Notes under the pieces: model-generated
What the model was told of the DNA's origin: nothing
The model's database searches: none
What the model saw: the letters and a program-made list of their open reading frames with translations, nothing else
From: Henckelia pumila
Lineage: Eukaryota > Streptophyta > Magnoliopsida > Lamiales > Gesneriaceae
Length of the DNA stretch: 64,000 nucleotides
Assembly: GCF_033568475.1 (NCBI RefSeq)
Contig: NC_133123.1
Coordinates: forward strand, 191,173,821-191,237,820
Direction: 5' to 3'
Made by a program: the position numbers and the translations under genes
Shown: piece after piece, positions 33,733 to 45,600 of the stretch
Layout: the number at the start of each line of letters is the position of its first letter
Numbering within the stretch: the stretch's first letter is position 1

Positions 33733-34390
33733 TTAATTCCTATGGCTTGTAATTTCGAATAATATTTTGATTTCTTTCCATCCTTCTTGAGATATAAGTT
33801 TTCCCATTATGGAAAACTCCTTTTCTTCTGGTGGAATTTCCTGTATAGGAAATTTTTCCCATCTTCTACTCTTCATTCTGTCACCCTGGAAGGATAACCT
33901 TTGGGGTTCTATTTTAAGATCTCTGTATAGAACTGGTTTGTCTTGAATCTGAATGTCTGTTCCCTGAATTAAGGAAAACTCGATTCTTTCTGGGTAAATT
34001 GCTTGAGCAACTTTTTCAAAAATCTCTGGGATTTCGATAAACTCATTTCTAATAAATAATTCTGAATGGTGGGTATTAGAAAGAGCATATGAAATTTGAT
34101 ATATAATAGAATATGGTCTATTACATTCATTCATTAATTGTTTTTCCTTGAAATTTTGATGCAACATCAAAGCACGACTAAAGTCTATGTCAGCTAAATT
34201 GTAGGATATTCTTGGATAAATAACTCCTTCATTTTTTCCTGCACATAAATTTTTTGAGATAGTTCCCAGAACAACGTCTTGTATATTTCTCATTCTTTTA
34301 TCGCATACTACGATGTCTATGAGTGAATCTATTCCTTCTTTGAAAGTAGCTTTGATCATTATTTGGATTTCTCCAATATGAATTCAGGAC
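33733..34390 (-). pseudogene. pararetroviral movement protein
   Basis: The frame runs from about 34390 to 33733 with the caulimovirid MP signature IHIGEIQIMIKATFKEGID at its start, then VVCDKRM, a YPRISYNLADIDF stretch and a SYALSNTHHSE segment. Proteins of this family form tubules through plasmodesmata for cell-to-cell spread. About 210 residues are still open, the best preserved viral frame here, but a stop lies just before it and another after. It follows the coat protein and precedes the protease, the order described for cavemo-/solendovirus-like genomes. Confidence 0.8.
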
Positions 34391-34559
34391 ATCGTCCTTG
34401 CTACTTCACTTTTTAGCTTTTGCAATTCTTCTCTTATTTCTTCAAAAGAAATTAATTTCATCTCAATTTGATTACTAGTTAATTCTATAGGTATCGCCAT
34501 TTCCCTTCTGTTACCTTGTAAATCAGGTTGTGTCTTCTTTGTCTAAGACCTAGGTTTCC

Positions 34560-35400
34560 TAAGACTCTTTCCACTTGTCCTGCCGAAAATTTTTGATACT
34601 TCTGTAGAGTGGGATTTTCTCTCATAATTCTTCGGATATAGTAGTTTGACTAAAAAAACCCAGCCAAAATTTCATGTGTTACATGTCGAAACACTTCTTC
34701 TTTAGTCTGATTTAGATTTTTCTTGACCACATAGTATTTCTTACTCGTATATGCTTTCGTCTGAGGGTATATCCTCAAACTGATATACTTGGACAAGATC
34801 TTGAAAGAAGAACGCATCATCAATGTCAGGTGTTGCTTCAAAAAGTTTGACTCATTTCTTCTCATTTTCTGGACAATTTGTTGAAATATGTCCCCTTGCT
34901 CCGCATGTCCAGCAGTTACAGTCTTTAAAACTTTCACTTGCTCTCGTATGAGTTCTCCTAAAAGTTCTTCTGGACGGTATTCTTTCCCTGCTTTGAGATG
35001 AGCTTGTTTCCGGAGATGTTCTTGTAGGTTCATTTTTTTTCCCTTATCTATAAGATCTGGCCTTTTGTTTGGACCAAACTGTTCTTTGTTTCCAAGAACC
35101 TCTCATTCTTTTATTATAGGAATTATTTCTGAATTTCTTCCTTTTAAATATCTGTGATCTATTCCCAATTATTGTTGGGAGATCATTTTCTCTACAACAT
35201 AAAATAGTACATTTATCTATACCTCTTATCTTTTTGTAGTTCTTTTGTAGTGCTGCCATGTGGCACCATTCTGCCAATTTTCCTTTCAAAAAAGAGGCGC
35301 GTCTTGCCAATGTATCTAGATTACCTGGAACATATTCTTTTATCAGCATTTCTTTGACTCCTTTTTTTTTTGTTTTCCCAAAAAGTCGATAAAATCAAGT
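34560..35400 (-). pseudogene. pararetroviral coat protein, C-terminal part with zinc finger
   Basis: From about 35400: a segment EMLIKEYVPGNLDTLARRAS, then FLKGKLAEWC and a lysine/arginine-rich tail, then (another frame, about 34920-34865) the CX2CX4HX4C knuckle CWTCGARGHISTNCPE, then an acidic stretch. Core, basic region, CCHC and acidic tail is the coat protein layout of Caulimoviridae. Several frame changes separate the pieces. The region 34600-34400 links to the movement protein. Confidence 0.78.
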
Positions 35401-36201
35401 CAAAAGCTTACGCAGATTTTATTTTCATGGTTCTAAGCTCCAAAACTCAGTTGTACACAGGAACTCAGGCAAGTATTCTAATTTTCTCATTATTCTGCTC
35501 GCCTCATTATTCTGCTCGCGCATTCCAAGAGAAATGAATTTTCAAAGCTTTTGCAAATTTTATTTTGCTCGTAATCTGCTCACTCATTTAATGGAGTTAA
35601 TATGATTGGTTCATGTGGTAGTGGAGGCATTTTCAGATTCCACATGTTAACTTTGATAATTATTTTTTACTTTGCGACTATCTTCATGAAATAACTTATT
35701 TTATCCGTGAATAATTTTTTGATGTTTTTTTTGTAGGCACTCATAATAGCTTGCATCGCACCGCGTACGTAGGTTGAGTTGTGGTGAAGAAACTATTTAA
35801 TTAATGGTATGTTCCTTTGTACATGGGTTTAAACTTTAATGTTGTCATTGTTACTGAATTTATTGTTACTTGAGTGTATGTCACTGTCTATGCTAAATTA
35901 TATTGAAAAATATATTGCAAAAAGTATTAAGGTATTTTTGTTGAGCCCAATCAATGCTTTAACCCATTTTTCTGAACTCCCCATTAGTCAGAAGCCTTTT
36001 GAATCCTCAAAACTCAACCTTGTCAAAGGATTATCAAATGATAAGTTCGGAGAAAGTGAAAGTAAAAATTAAGACATTCCCAAACAAAAAAATTCATAAA
36101 TTTTGTGTTTTATTTCATATTGGTTAATGGACATGCATTTTTGTTCCACATAATGTTTACGTAATGCTTATGTGTTATTTGTAAAAAAATCTTGAATTTC
36201 A

Positions 36202-36204
<3 letters not shown>
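35401..36204. other. AT-rich stretch left of the transposase
   Basis: No ORF is recognised. It contains a 17-bp direct duplication around ctcattattctgctcgc (about 35486-35521). The left end of the Harbinger element should be within this stretch, but I could not identify a terminal repeat. Confidence 0.4.

Positions 36205-36251
<47 letters not shown>
36205..36251. repeat. (TA)n microsatellite
   Basis: About 23 uninterrupted TA dinucleotides. Confidence 0.97.
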
Positions 36252-36256
<5 letters not shown>

Positions 36257-36445
36257 TTGAAGCGTTCATGTCTATATTTTTAAAAATTCAATTCTTAAGA
36301 CTTGTAAAAAAAATATGGATTAAACTAGTTGATAACACGTATGTGTTTATGACATATGAAATCAATATATTTTTGTAGATAATTGAATCGATGTTGGATT
36401 TACACAACCATTTTAATATTTAAATACATTTTTTTTATTTTATAG

Positions 36446-37653
36446 ATGGATAGAATCAAAGAATCAAGTCGACGATCACAGAGGACAGTTATAGCAGTAG
36501 TGGCTTGTGTTTCTTACTTGAATATGTTATTTTATAACAATAAGAGCTATATAAGTAGAATCATATCAGGAAAAGATTTGAAAAGAGATATGGTTAGGAA
36601 TGAGTTAATATATCGTATTGAAACTGATGAAAGAATTCGTGGAGTACTTCGTATGAGACCGAATGCATTTATGAAATTTGTTTCACTATTACGAGAGAAA
36701 ACTTTTCTCAAAGATACTATTTACAGCAGCATAAAAGAACAATTTGCAAAATTTTTGTATATTGTTGGGCAAAATGAAAGTACCCGTTCAATGGGATTTA
36801 TATTCTTACGATCTGGGGAAACCATCAGTCGACATTTTCACAATGTCTTGAAGGAAATCATATCTCTTCAAGATCAATTTATGATTCAACCTGGTGGAAA
36901 TGATGTTCCGCCTGAAATATTTCATAATCCTAGATTCTATCCTTATTTCAAGGTAATAGTACTATATAGATAAATCTTTTTCGATTGTTTTATTAAAATA
37001 ATAAATTCATGTATGATTAAATATAATATAATTTTGATACATATTTAGGATTGTATTTGTGCAATTGATGGAACGCATTTTCGTGTTAAAGTATCTAAAG
37101 AACATGTTGCAAGATATAGAGAAAGAAAAGATTTTCTCACACAAAATGTGTTGGCTGCATGTACCTTCGACTTGAGGTTTACATATGTGTTACCCGAATG
37201 GAAAGGTTCAGCAGTTGATGGTCGTATCCTTGAGGATGCACTTGATAGAGAAGATAAGCTAAAAGTTCCAAATGGTATTTAATCATACATATACTAATAA
37301 ATTTTTTAAAAAAATAACAAATATATATTAATTTTCAATTAATTTTTGTAGGTAAATATTATCTTGTTGATGCTGGATTTATGATAAGAGATGGTTTTAT
37401 CGCCCCTTTCAGAGGAACCCGATATCATCCAAAAGAATATAGTAATTGTGGGCCCGAATCTCAAAAAGAAATATTTAATCATAGACATGCATCTTTGAGA
37501 AATGCCATTGAAAGATCATTCGGTGTGTTAAAGAAGAGATTTTCAATTTTAGCTAGTGGTGCTGAACCTAACTACAACGTAGAGACACATTCAGAAATTA
37601 TATTAGCCTGTTGTATTTTGCTTAATTTTCTCATGGGAGTAGATCCTGATTAA
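36446..37653 (+). CDS. PIF/Harbinger DDE transposase (HARBI1-like), 3 exons
   Basis: Exons 36446-36952, 37049-37274 and 37352-37653 join in frame at GT/AG borders to 344 aa. The N-terminus has a helical region of the transposase family ([18 protein letters not shown]). The DDE nuclease core follows: Asp176 in AIDGTHFRV, Asp251 in LVDAGF and Glu298 in [14 protein letters not shown], 47 residues apart for the last pair, as in this superfamily. A stop at 37651 comes just after LMGVDPD; similar residues continue in frame for about 30 codons (to about 37748), so the family C-terminus has been lost. The catalytic triad is intact; activity is uncertain. Confidence 0.85.
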
Positions 37654-38013
37654 AGATTGATTATTGAAGTCGATAGTGAATTAATACATGAAGATATTGT
37701 GAATGAAGAAAATGCAGCTTCTCGAGGTAGATCTGAAAGTAATAGGTAATGATAAGAAATAGAATAGCGCAAGAAATGTGGGAAGATTATGCATGTGGTC
37801 CTACTTAAAAGATTTTTGGCGTCATGCATTGTTCGTTTAAAAAATTTAAGATTGTTTATTTTATTTGTATGTAAATTTCATTTTTCTTTTCTGTGATTCT
37901 TTATTTATTTATTTTTTTGGCTTTACGTAACAAAATAATTAGCTATGCATTTTAATATTTAATAATTTATTTCATATGACTTGAAGTTTGTAACTTGTAT
38001 TAATTCTTAGGAA

Positions 38014-39017
38014 ATGAGTACTGGCGTTCAAACTGTTGAACTTTTCCATTACAAAAGTTGGACTCAACAGATGAATGAGTTTCTACTTGATTTTTTACTA
38101 GAACAAAAAAATCAAGGACAAAAACCCGGTCGAAATTTTTCTCAAGCTGCGTACAATGCTGTTATCGAAGCTATTAATTCCAAATTTACTATGAAAGTAA
38201 ATAAAGACAATGTGCAAAATAGATTAAAAACTTTGAAAAGAAAGATGACTATTGTTTTGGAAGTATTCAAAGAGGTAGTGGATTTGGTTGAAATGAAATA
38301 ACAAAAAAAATTGAGGCACCAGAGGAGGTTTGGGATGAATTAATCAAGGTATGTATTTTTATTTTGTCATGTTCAAGTGTTTGTATATTTTTCCAGTTAT
38401 TATTGTATTAAAAATAAACATAATGTAATTAGGTATATCATGATGCTAAACTTGTCAGAAATATTGCAATCCCTAATTTTCTTGTGCTACGAGAAATATT
38501 TGAAAAAGATAGAGCTAATGGAAAAGGAGCAGAAGCTGGTAAAGAGAAGATACGTCGTTGGGCAAGAGAGGGGAAAGAGCCGAGCGGTGGAGAATCTTCA
38601 AGAATAGAAGATATTGATCGGTTGGTAGCTCAGCAACAAGTACATTTAGAAACTTTGGAGGATTTTGAAGAAGAGAATTTTGATCAAATGTCTATTCCTC
38701 ATTCATCATCCACAACTAATATTTCTAAAGTTGGCAAGAAAAAATGTCAAAGTTTGATGAAATAAATGAGAGGTTTGATACATTGAACAATACGATCTCA
38801 CAAATGGCTAAGGCGATGGATGTCAATGAACAAAACAAGCGTCGGTGTGAAGAGATATACACTGAACTATCAAAACTTGAAGGAGTAGATGAAGATTTTG
38901 TTTTTTGCAGCAAGTGATTTTCTTGTATTAAATCCAAATGCAGCCGATCTTTTCTTGGGGATTTCACATCATGCTCGTCGTCGTTGGTTGAATTGGAAAA
39001 TGGAAAACTCATCTTAG
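38014..39017 (+). pseudogene. Harbinger Myb/SANT-like accessory protein, broken
   Basis: The ATG at 38014 opens a Myb/SANT-like DNA-binding domain (YKSWTQQMNEFLLDFLLEQ...; NVQNRLKTLKRKM). The frame shifts near 38290, where a family tryptophan codon reads TGA, and reaches a stop at 38299. After an intron (donor about 38349, acceptor about 38432) the protein continues (VYHDAKLVRN...) to a stop near 38763. A further frame carries the C-terminal coiled part and LGISHHARRRWLNWK at about 38955-39000. In the family this protein helps import and DNA binding of the transposase. Three lesions make it a pseudogene. Confidence 0.75.
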
Positions 39018-39469
39018 GATAAAATATTGCATAGTTTTCTAAATAAAAGTTAGATTTTATTGGATTTGTTGACAAAGTTATTGCTGTTTTAGATTCCATT
39101 TGGTTTTTTAAAAGAGACAATTTATTGAACTTCAAATTTTCGTATTTTATTGTATGATTTATATTTCTTATTTCACGTGAACTATGATTTATTATTTTAT
39201 TTATTTTCTGAATTTTCGACACAATTAATATAAAATAAATTTTAATTTCTAAACTTTAGAAGATTTGGTTCGAAAAGAGTTTGTAATGAAAAGTTTAGTA
39301 TAATTTTAAATTCCAAATCCAAATTCATATTTCTCCAAACAAGAAATGGATTTGTAAATACCATTTTCAAATTTTATATCCAAACACCAAATGAAATTTT
39401 AAATTCATGGATTTCCAATTCCAATTCTAATTTCAATTCTAATTTCAAATCTAAATTCAATTTTTGAAA

Positions 39470-40298
39470 GAAAACACAGTGTTATTCTCTGGCATAGTCA
39501 TTTCCCAAGCGATCTTAAGAGATCCCATTAGACTCATTTCTAGAAGTTTAATGAATCCTTCTTTATTGAGATCTAATGTTCCTGCTGCAATTCTCATAGC
39601 TAATGTTCAATCATCTATGAGATCTTCTCTGTTTTTGAAGTCCATAACATCAAGGTTTAACATAACCCCATAAGGATGTATATGATCTAAAACAGTTTTT
39701 TCATAATGGGTTTGATGGAGTGGGATTTTACTCTTTCTTGTCCTTGTTCCTGCTGGATGTGAATTTTCTCCAGCCTGGAATTCACTATGTGGTTCTTCTG
39801 TTTTAATCACATATCTTAGCAGATTCCCAGTAGGTTGTTCACCTTAAGGGGAATTCATATTTAAATCTACAAACTTAAGATTTGCAAATGAATCTGCAAG
39901 ATCTTGTAGATCTTCAAGATTTAATCTTTCTAAAGTAGTCATCAGATAGTATTTTTCTCTGATACTGCTTTTATAATATTAATCATCATCTCTTCATCAG
40001 ATAAATGTTTTTGTACTATTTTGGTTTTACCTTTCTGATGTAACAAAGGTTCGGTACCAAACGAGAGTGGTAACCTTCCTCCTTTCCTAGAACTCGTTAT
40101 TTGTTCTAGATTTTGGGTTTTCATTTGAAGATCCCTTAGGGTTACAAGAATTTCTTCTTGCTTTTTAAGGATTTTTTCAATTTGTCGAAATAGCTGCGGA
40201 GCCTTGTGTTTTGTGGGGAATCTATTTTAGATAGATTCACTTTTTCATAGAATTTCATATGGATGAAATTCCTGGTACAAACTTTCGTTTGAATTCAT
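39470..40298 (-). pseudogene. pararetroviral ORF1, N-terminal part (start to coat core)
   Basis: An ATG at 40298 (MNSNESLYQEFHPYEI) is the first after the primer site; a stop follows within 20 codons. Further down, coiled-coil-like and basic stretches (EMMINIIKAVSE) and, near 39600-39480, a coat-like segment (EGFIKLLEMSLMGSLKIAWE) are readable in pieces. About 100 residues or more of coat core expected between here and 35400 are absent or too decayed to see; the Harbinger element occupies that place. Confidence 0.65.
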
Positions 40299-40370
40299 GG
40301 TTTTGTTAAAATCTCTTCTTCAACAAAGAAAAACATGATTTAACGAATAATATTATGTCTGAATATTTAA

Positions 40371-40387
40371 CCTGAGCTTTGATATCA
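40371..40387 (-). promoter_or_regulatory. pararetroviral primer binding site (initiator Met tRNA)
   Basis: The minus strand reads TGATATCAAAGCTCAGG, which matches the plant initiator Met tRNA complement TGGTATCAGAGC with two changes. It lies about 75 bp upstream of the ORF1 ATG and marks the conventional start of the viral map. Confidence 0.65.
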
Positions 40388-40657
40388 TTTTTCCGGATAA
40401 TTCTTTATACTATAAATGAGCACAAAATCTCCAGATTCTAGCATAAAACCTTTAAATTTCAAGCATAAAACCTTTAGATTTCAAACATAAATTAACATAA
40501 ATCAAGTACAAGAACTAAACATTAAAATATTCAAGATTGGTGGTGGTACTAGAGAGTTATAGTAAAAAAATCATTTGGTTAATGATTTAGAATAAAGTTA
40601 GGATGGGTACTGGGGATTTAAGTACAATTTACTCTTAAATCAACTCATTAAATTTAT

Positions 40658-41684
40658 GGATAATGCTATGTGTACATAGAATCTTACATAGAGGGGTTAC
40701 ACGCCCTATAAAATTAGGAAGGTATATCAAAAATTTTTTAAAATATATTTATTTTCAACCTACAATTGTTTGTCTTGTTAAAAAAAACTCTAAACAAAAA
40801 TATTATTATTTTTATTTTATTATTTATTGTGCACTTTTAGGGGCGTCAAAATTGAACCCGACCCGAGTTGACCAGATAATTATCGGGTTAAAGTTGAGGT
40901 TTTGGGGTTCAAGTTGGACCCGAAATATTTGATTTTTTTTAAAAATTTTTAAAAAAATAATTAAATACACATAATAATAATAATAATAATAATAATAATT
41001 AATATATTTTAATTTAAATACATAATAGCTTATCTAGTTCCATATAATTTAAATTTAAAAGTTCAAGTGTATAATATTTAAAATATACTTACTACACAAA
41101 ATAAAAATTATTTTTAAAAATCAATGTTTTACAAAATAATTATTACATGTTTAAAATCTATGATACAATATATAATAAAAATTTTTTAAACATACAATAT
41201 ATAAAAATATAGTAAATATCTCTTAATTCTATAAATATGTACAAAATCTTTTTAAAAATTTCTCAAACCAAATCTGAATAAATCAATAGCGATCGACTCG
41301 AACTCGACTAATCCGATAAACTCAAACCTACATAATTTGATTTTTTATTTTGTTTTTTAACAAAATAATTAATTATTACACATAATAATATTAAATATAG
41401 TTTAATTTAAATATATAATAATAAAATCTCGTTTATATACGATTTAAATTTGAAATTTTAATTTTAAAAATTTAAAATATATTTACTATAAAAAATATAC
41501 AATTATTATTTTTATTGAAATTATTAAATAATTATATTTTAAAATTTTATAAAATAATTATTTTTGTTGAACTCGATAAAATTAATTTTATACATAAGTA
41601 ATAAAAAATAATATTTCATTAAAAAGTTTTTTCGTTAATAGGACGTATAACTCTTCTATGTAAGACTTACGCATAGCATTATCC
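40658..41684. mobile_element. Mutator-type non-autonomous element, 1027 bp
   Basis: The ends are inverted repeats of about 50 bp: GGATAATGCTATGTGTA at the left and, on the other strand, GGATAATGCTATGCGTA at the right, with further matches over ctTACATAGA and the following gttacacg/gttatacg. A perfect 9-bp target duplication taaatttat flanks it (40649-40657 and 41685-41693). The interior is very AT-rich and non-coding, with an internal direct duplication (about 40925-41100 repeated at 41335-41485) and a GC-richer hAT-like end at about 40846. Confidence 0.92.
40925..41485. repeat. internal direct duplication within the Mutator-type element
   Basis: A phrase of about 150 bp (ttgatttttt, then aaataattaa, cacataataat, tttaatttaaata and atttaaaatat) is found at about 40925-41100 and again at 41335-41485, with indels and a (TAA)n tract at 40972-41000 in the first copy. 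Confidence 0.5.
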
Positions 41685-41689
41685 TAAAT

Positions 41690-42030
41690 TTATTTATGAC
41701 TGAATCGAAAATAATTTCCAACAAATCAACTCATTAAATTTATTTATGATTGAATCAAAAATAACATCAAACAAATTATATCGAATCAAGAATTTCCCAC
41801 GGAATCTCATGACCAGTCGGGCTAATAATCTATTCAAAATGTCATCATATTGACCGAAAACACTGATTTGGGAAAAAAAAATTTAAAAAATTTGGATGAA
41901 ATCAACTCATAAAATTATAATTTGATACTGAATCCAAAATGACCTCGAACATTTAAATAGCGAATCGAGAATTTCCCACGGAATATATCTGCTCAAAACG
42001 CACGCTTGCGTTAGCGTTTCCTCTCCCCTA
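41690..42030. repeat. tandem-like repeats upstream of the oxidoreductase gene
   Basis: At least three units share caactcattaaatttattta, atcgaataatg-type phrases, aatttcccacggaat and a ctcaaaacgc phrase. The Mutator-type element at 40658 landed inside the first unit. The same phrases occur at 5.2-6.3 kb. Confidence 0.55.
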
Positions 42031-42090
42031 TTGCTTATTTCAATTTTATTATTATTATTCATACATTATACTCCACCCACAGCTCTAGAA

Positions 42091-42598
42091 ATGGCCGCCG
42101 CCGCCGCCGCGCCGCCGATCAAAATCGGTATTTTGGGCTGCGCTGACATAGCCCGAAAAGTGTCTCGCGCAATTATCCTCTCCCCTAACTCAGTCCTTCA
42201 CGCCATCGGCAGCCGCTCCTCCGAAAAAGCCTCCAAATTCGCATTGGAAAACGGATTCCCCGATTCGGCTAAGGTTTTCGGATCTTACGACGCCGTATTG
42301 GACGATCCGGAGGTTGACGCAGTGTATATACCGCTGCCCACGAGCCTCCACGTCGAGTGGGCGGTGCGGGCTGCCCGCAAGAAGAAGCACTTGCTTTTGG
42401 AGAAGCCCGTGGCGATGAATGTGAAGGAATTTGATGTAATCCTAGAGGCCTGCGAATCAGGCGGGGTTCAGATCATGGACGGTACAATGTGGATGCATAA
42501 TCCCAGGACTTTCAAGATGAAGCAATTTCTATCTGATTCCTCTCTTTTTGGGGAACTCAAGTCGGTGCGTTCATTTTTTCTACTTTTACTCGAAACTA

Positions 42599-42637
<39 letters not shown>

Positions 42638-45600
42638 GAGACAGACTCTCGATCAATTTTGTGAAACTAATTTTGGTTGCAAATATGAGTCCGTGTCCAT
42701 TGTGTATAGAGGTGTCAAAACGGGCACAACACACCATTAGGCGAGGCGGGTCGGCCCACCTTTTTTACGGGTTGAGAAAACACAAACCCAACTCACTGGT
42801 CAACTCAGCGGGCCCACGTGTTATTTGATGGGTTTTACGTGTTATTTGATGGGTTTTGGCGAACCGACCCGCATCCCACAACAACCCACCGATTAGGCTG
42901 GGCGACACGATCGGACTACCTTTTAGGCTTGTTAGGAAAACAACAATCCAAATCAACTATTTTAGGTGGTCGGATGGGTCAACCCGACGGACCTAACTCA
43001 TATTGACACCTCTAATTGTGTCTCACCCAGATCAACGCACTAATAAATATGCATAGCTCGAGTAGTTGTCTCTTAGCAGTAAATTTGTTGCGTTAAAAAT
43101 TTAAAATCAATGGAGATTTTTTTTAAAAAAATTAAATCTTAAGAAAATAAAATTTTAAAATCTAATAAATCGAAATGATTAGCATGCAATGAAATCAAAA
43201 TTACTAATGGTCTGAAAACAAGTCTTGGTTTTGGTGGATTATAACACCCTTAGACTTTATTAACTCGATCACCAATTCTTGTAATAATAATTAATTTATG
43301 TTTGAATATTCATGATCGAACATTCAATTTCTGCACATTCTAATTTAACACTTACCAATCAATTAACCCAAATACAAGTGATTGAGATTTAACATTAAAA
43401 AGTGTTGAGAATGATAATCTAAATAATACAAACAAAAGTGGTTGGAGAATTACTTGCCTCATCACACTATGTATTGGAGAGTTTTAGGAAGAACTTCTTA
43501 GATTCTATTTGCATAGAAATGTTTTTGAGTGTTTGTGAATGTCAAACTTCAGCTTCTGCTTTTTAGCCAAAAGCTATAAACAAGAATGTGATGTTTTTTT
43601 CCTGCTTCTCCTTTTTAGTTTATAGATTAAAATTGCAAGTTGACATTTATATACTTAAAATATTTATCATATTACATGTCATTTGACATAATTTTCTCCA
43701 ATGAGGAGAAATTTTTTAATAATTTCTAATAGAATTTATAAAATTTCAATCATATTTTATTACAAGCATTTATTTTTCTATAATTTTTTCATTTTTATAT
43801 AATTTGCAATTTCAGAAATTTTTTTACGTAATTTTGATACAATATCATAATGTAATAATAATTATATACACATTTTTTATGGTGCGATATGTGATTATCA
43901 AAATTTAAATCATTAAAAGAGATCAATTTTATATAGGTATAATTAAAAGAGATCAATTTTATATAGGTTAAGGGCATGATTGTCATATAAATAAAAATTA
44001 AGTTTGAAATTATTCTCCAAACATTCAAACTTTAACTTGTATGAGTTTTAAACTTCTATTTCCAAACAATCTTCACTTTAGCTCCTGACCACCTTCAAAA
44101 TAATTTTTAAAAGAATCACTTTTAAATATGCAAAAGCTCTTCAAAACACTCTCTAAGTCAACAAGGACCTGTGTATTTCTTTTCTAGTTTTCTTCATAGG
44201 CTAAAAAAATAGTGAAAGGCCCCATGTAATCTTTCTTTGTTCCAGCTGTATTTTCATCAATTTATTACCTTCACATCTTATGAGCTGCACGGTTCATTCC
44301 AACAGTGGTACATGGCATCGCACTTCTTCATTCACCAAATTCCCTTCTTTATTCTTTACTTTCGGAGTTGCACAGGCATGTCAAGCATATCCAAATTAAT
44401 CTATTTTTTCAAACTTTTGACTCGATTTAATCACACCTTTATTTATATGCAATCAAAAATCACGATTTTGATATACTCAACGATTAGAATTCCCCTGATC
44501 ACAATAAATATATTGATTAAATATTAAAATTAATATATGAAAATATAAAAACATCAGTCAGTGTAACCATGTAAGGTAGTGAAACTTTGCGACTCGCGCA
44601 ATGTTGGGCGTGATGTCGGATTTTGCTGCAAAATCAATGAAAGTCCTTTCAATTAATGGTGAATCTGTTGCATTGTTGTCAAGAAATAAATCTTTTTTGT
44701 CGTTTTTGGGTAATTTTTAGAAAGTCTTCTACATCGATCCTACCCTCATAAGGGCATCTCCAACCCTCCTCTATAATGGAGGATAGAGGAAGGTTGGCAC
44801 TCCAACCCTCCTCCAAAAGTACTCTCCATTTTGGAGAGTGCTACAGTGATCCTTTATGGAGGATCACCGTTCATTTGGAGACTTATTTGGAGGATGGCAT
44901 TAATTACAAAAAATGTCATCTTTCAAAATTTCAAAAAAGACCTGTAATTTTTTCTCCTCTTTTTGGTCCATTTCATTTTTCTAAAATTTTTAAATTAATT
45001 TTAGTGTTCAATTTTTTTTATTTATTTGAAGTGTTTTATTTTATTCATTATAATTAATTGTAATTTTAATATTTATAATAAACACCAAATGGAAATAATG
45101 AACAAGGTCATGATAAAAAAAAACACATAACACAATTTATTACAAACATTTATTGTCGACTTAGTTTAACCTGATAAACATGCGAAATTTTTGACAATAT
45201 AATACATAATTATTAATATATTATACGATTTATTTGAAGCTTATCAAATTAATTCAGTTGAACGATATACTATGTAATTTTTTAATTATATATGTGTGTT
45301 TGTAAAAGAAAAAAAAATAGAGAAATGAAATATTTGGTAATATTTAGAGAATATGGGTTGGAGAAGCTTTTTGAAAATAGAGATTACGGATCTCTATTTT
45401 GGAGGATAGAGGATGAAAAATAGAGTATATGGGTTGGAGATAGCCTAATTCCCTCGTCAGTTGAAACAGAAACATAATCTGATTACCACCATCCAAGAAC
45501 TTGAAATGGGAAGTCTGAGGTTGTATGTTGGAAGGAGAAGGAAAAACACAAGTTTGTCTTCATATCTTCAATGTCCAAAGCAACAATTGCAAGAGTGCGT

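Larger units (their letters stand above)
32624..35400 (-). mobile_element. endogenous pararetrovirus, middle segment (CP end, MP, PR)
   Basis: The minus strand reads, going down in coordinate: basic coat protein tail with zinc finger, movement protein, protease, and the region leading to RT. It is continuous with 11098 after removing element A. The left edge near 35400 is where viral similarity stops before the Harbinger region. Confidence 0.85.
35650..39466 (+). mobile_element. PIF/Harbinger transposon
   Basis: It carries the two genes expected of an autonomous plant PIF/Harbinger element, both on the plus strand: a DDE transposase (36446-37653) and a Myb/SANT-like accessory protein (38014-39017). 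Both ends are approximate: the right is set by where viral coding resumes (about 39470), and the left by loss of viral similarity. I did not find clear terminal inverted repeats or the TWA duplication. It lies within the viral coat protein region. Confidence 0.75.
39470..40420 (-). mobile_element. endogenous pararetrovirus, 5' segment
   Basis: It contains the primer site (40371-40387) and the start of ORF1 on the minus strand. It is separated from the 32.6-35.4 kb segment by the Harbinger transposon. The outer boundary near 40420-40440 is approximate; past it are two copies of an agcataaaacctttaaattt phrase and then unique AT-rich DNA. Confidence 0.7.

Noticed and set aside
43480-44170. Additional MITE in the oxidoreductase intron
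   Set aside because: The agctt/gcttt phrases at both sides suggest fold-back, but no clean ends or duplication could be defined.
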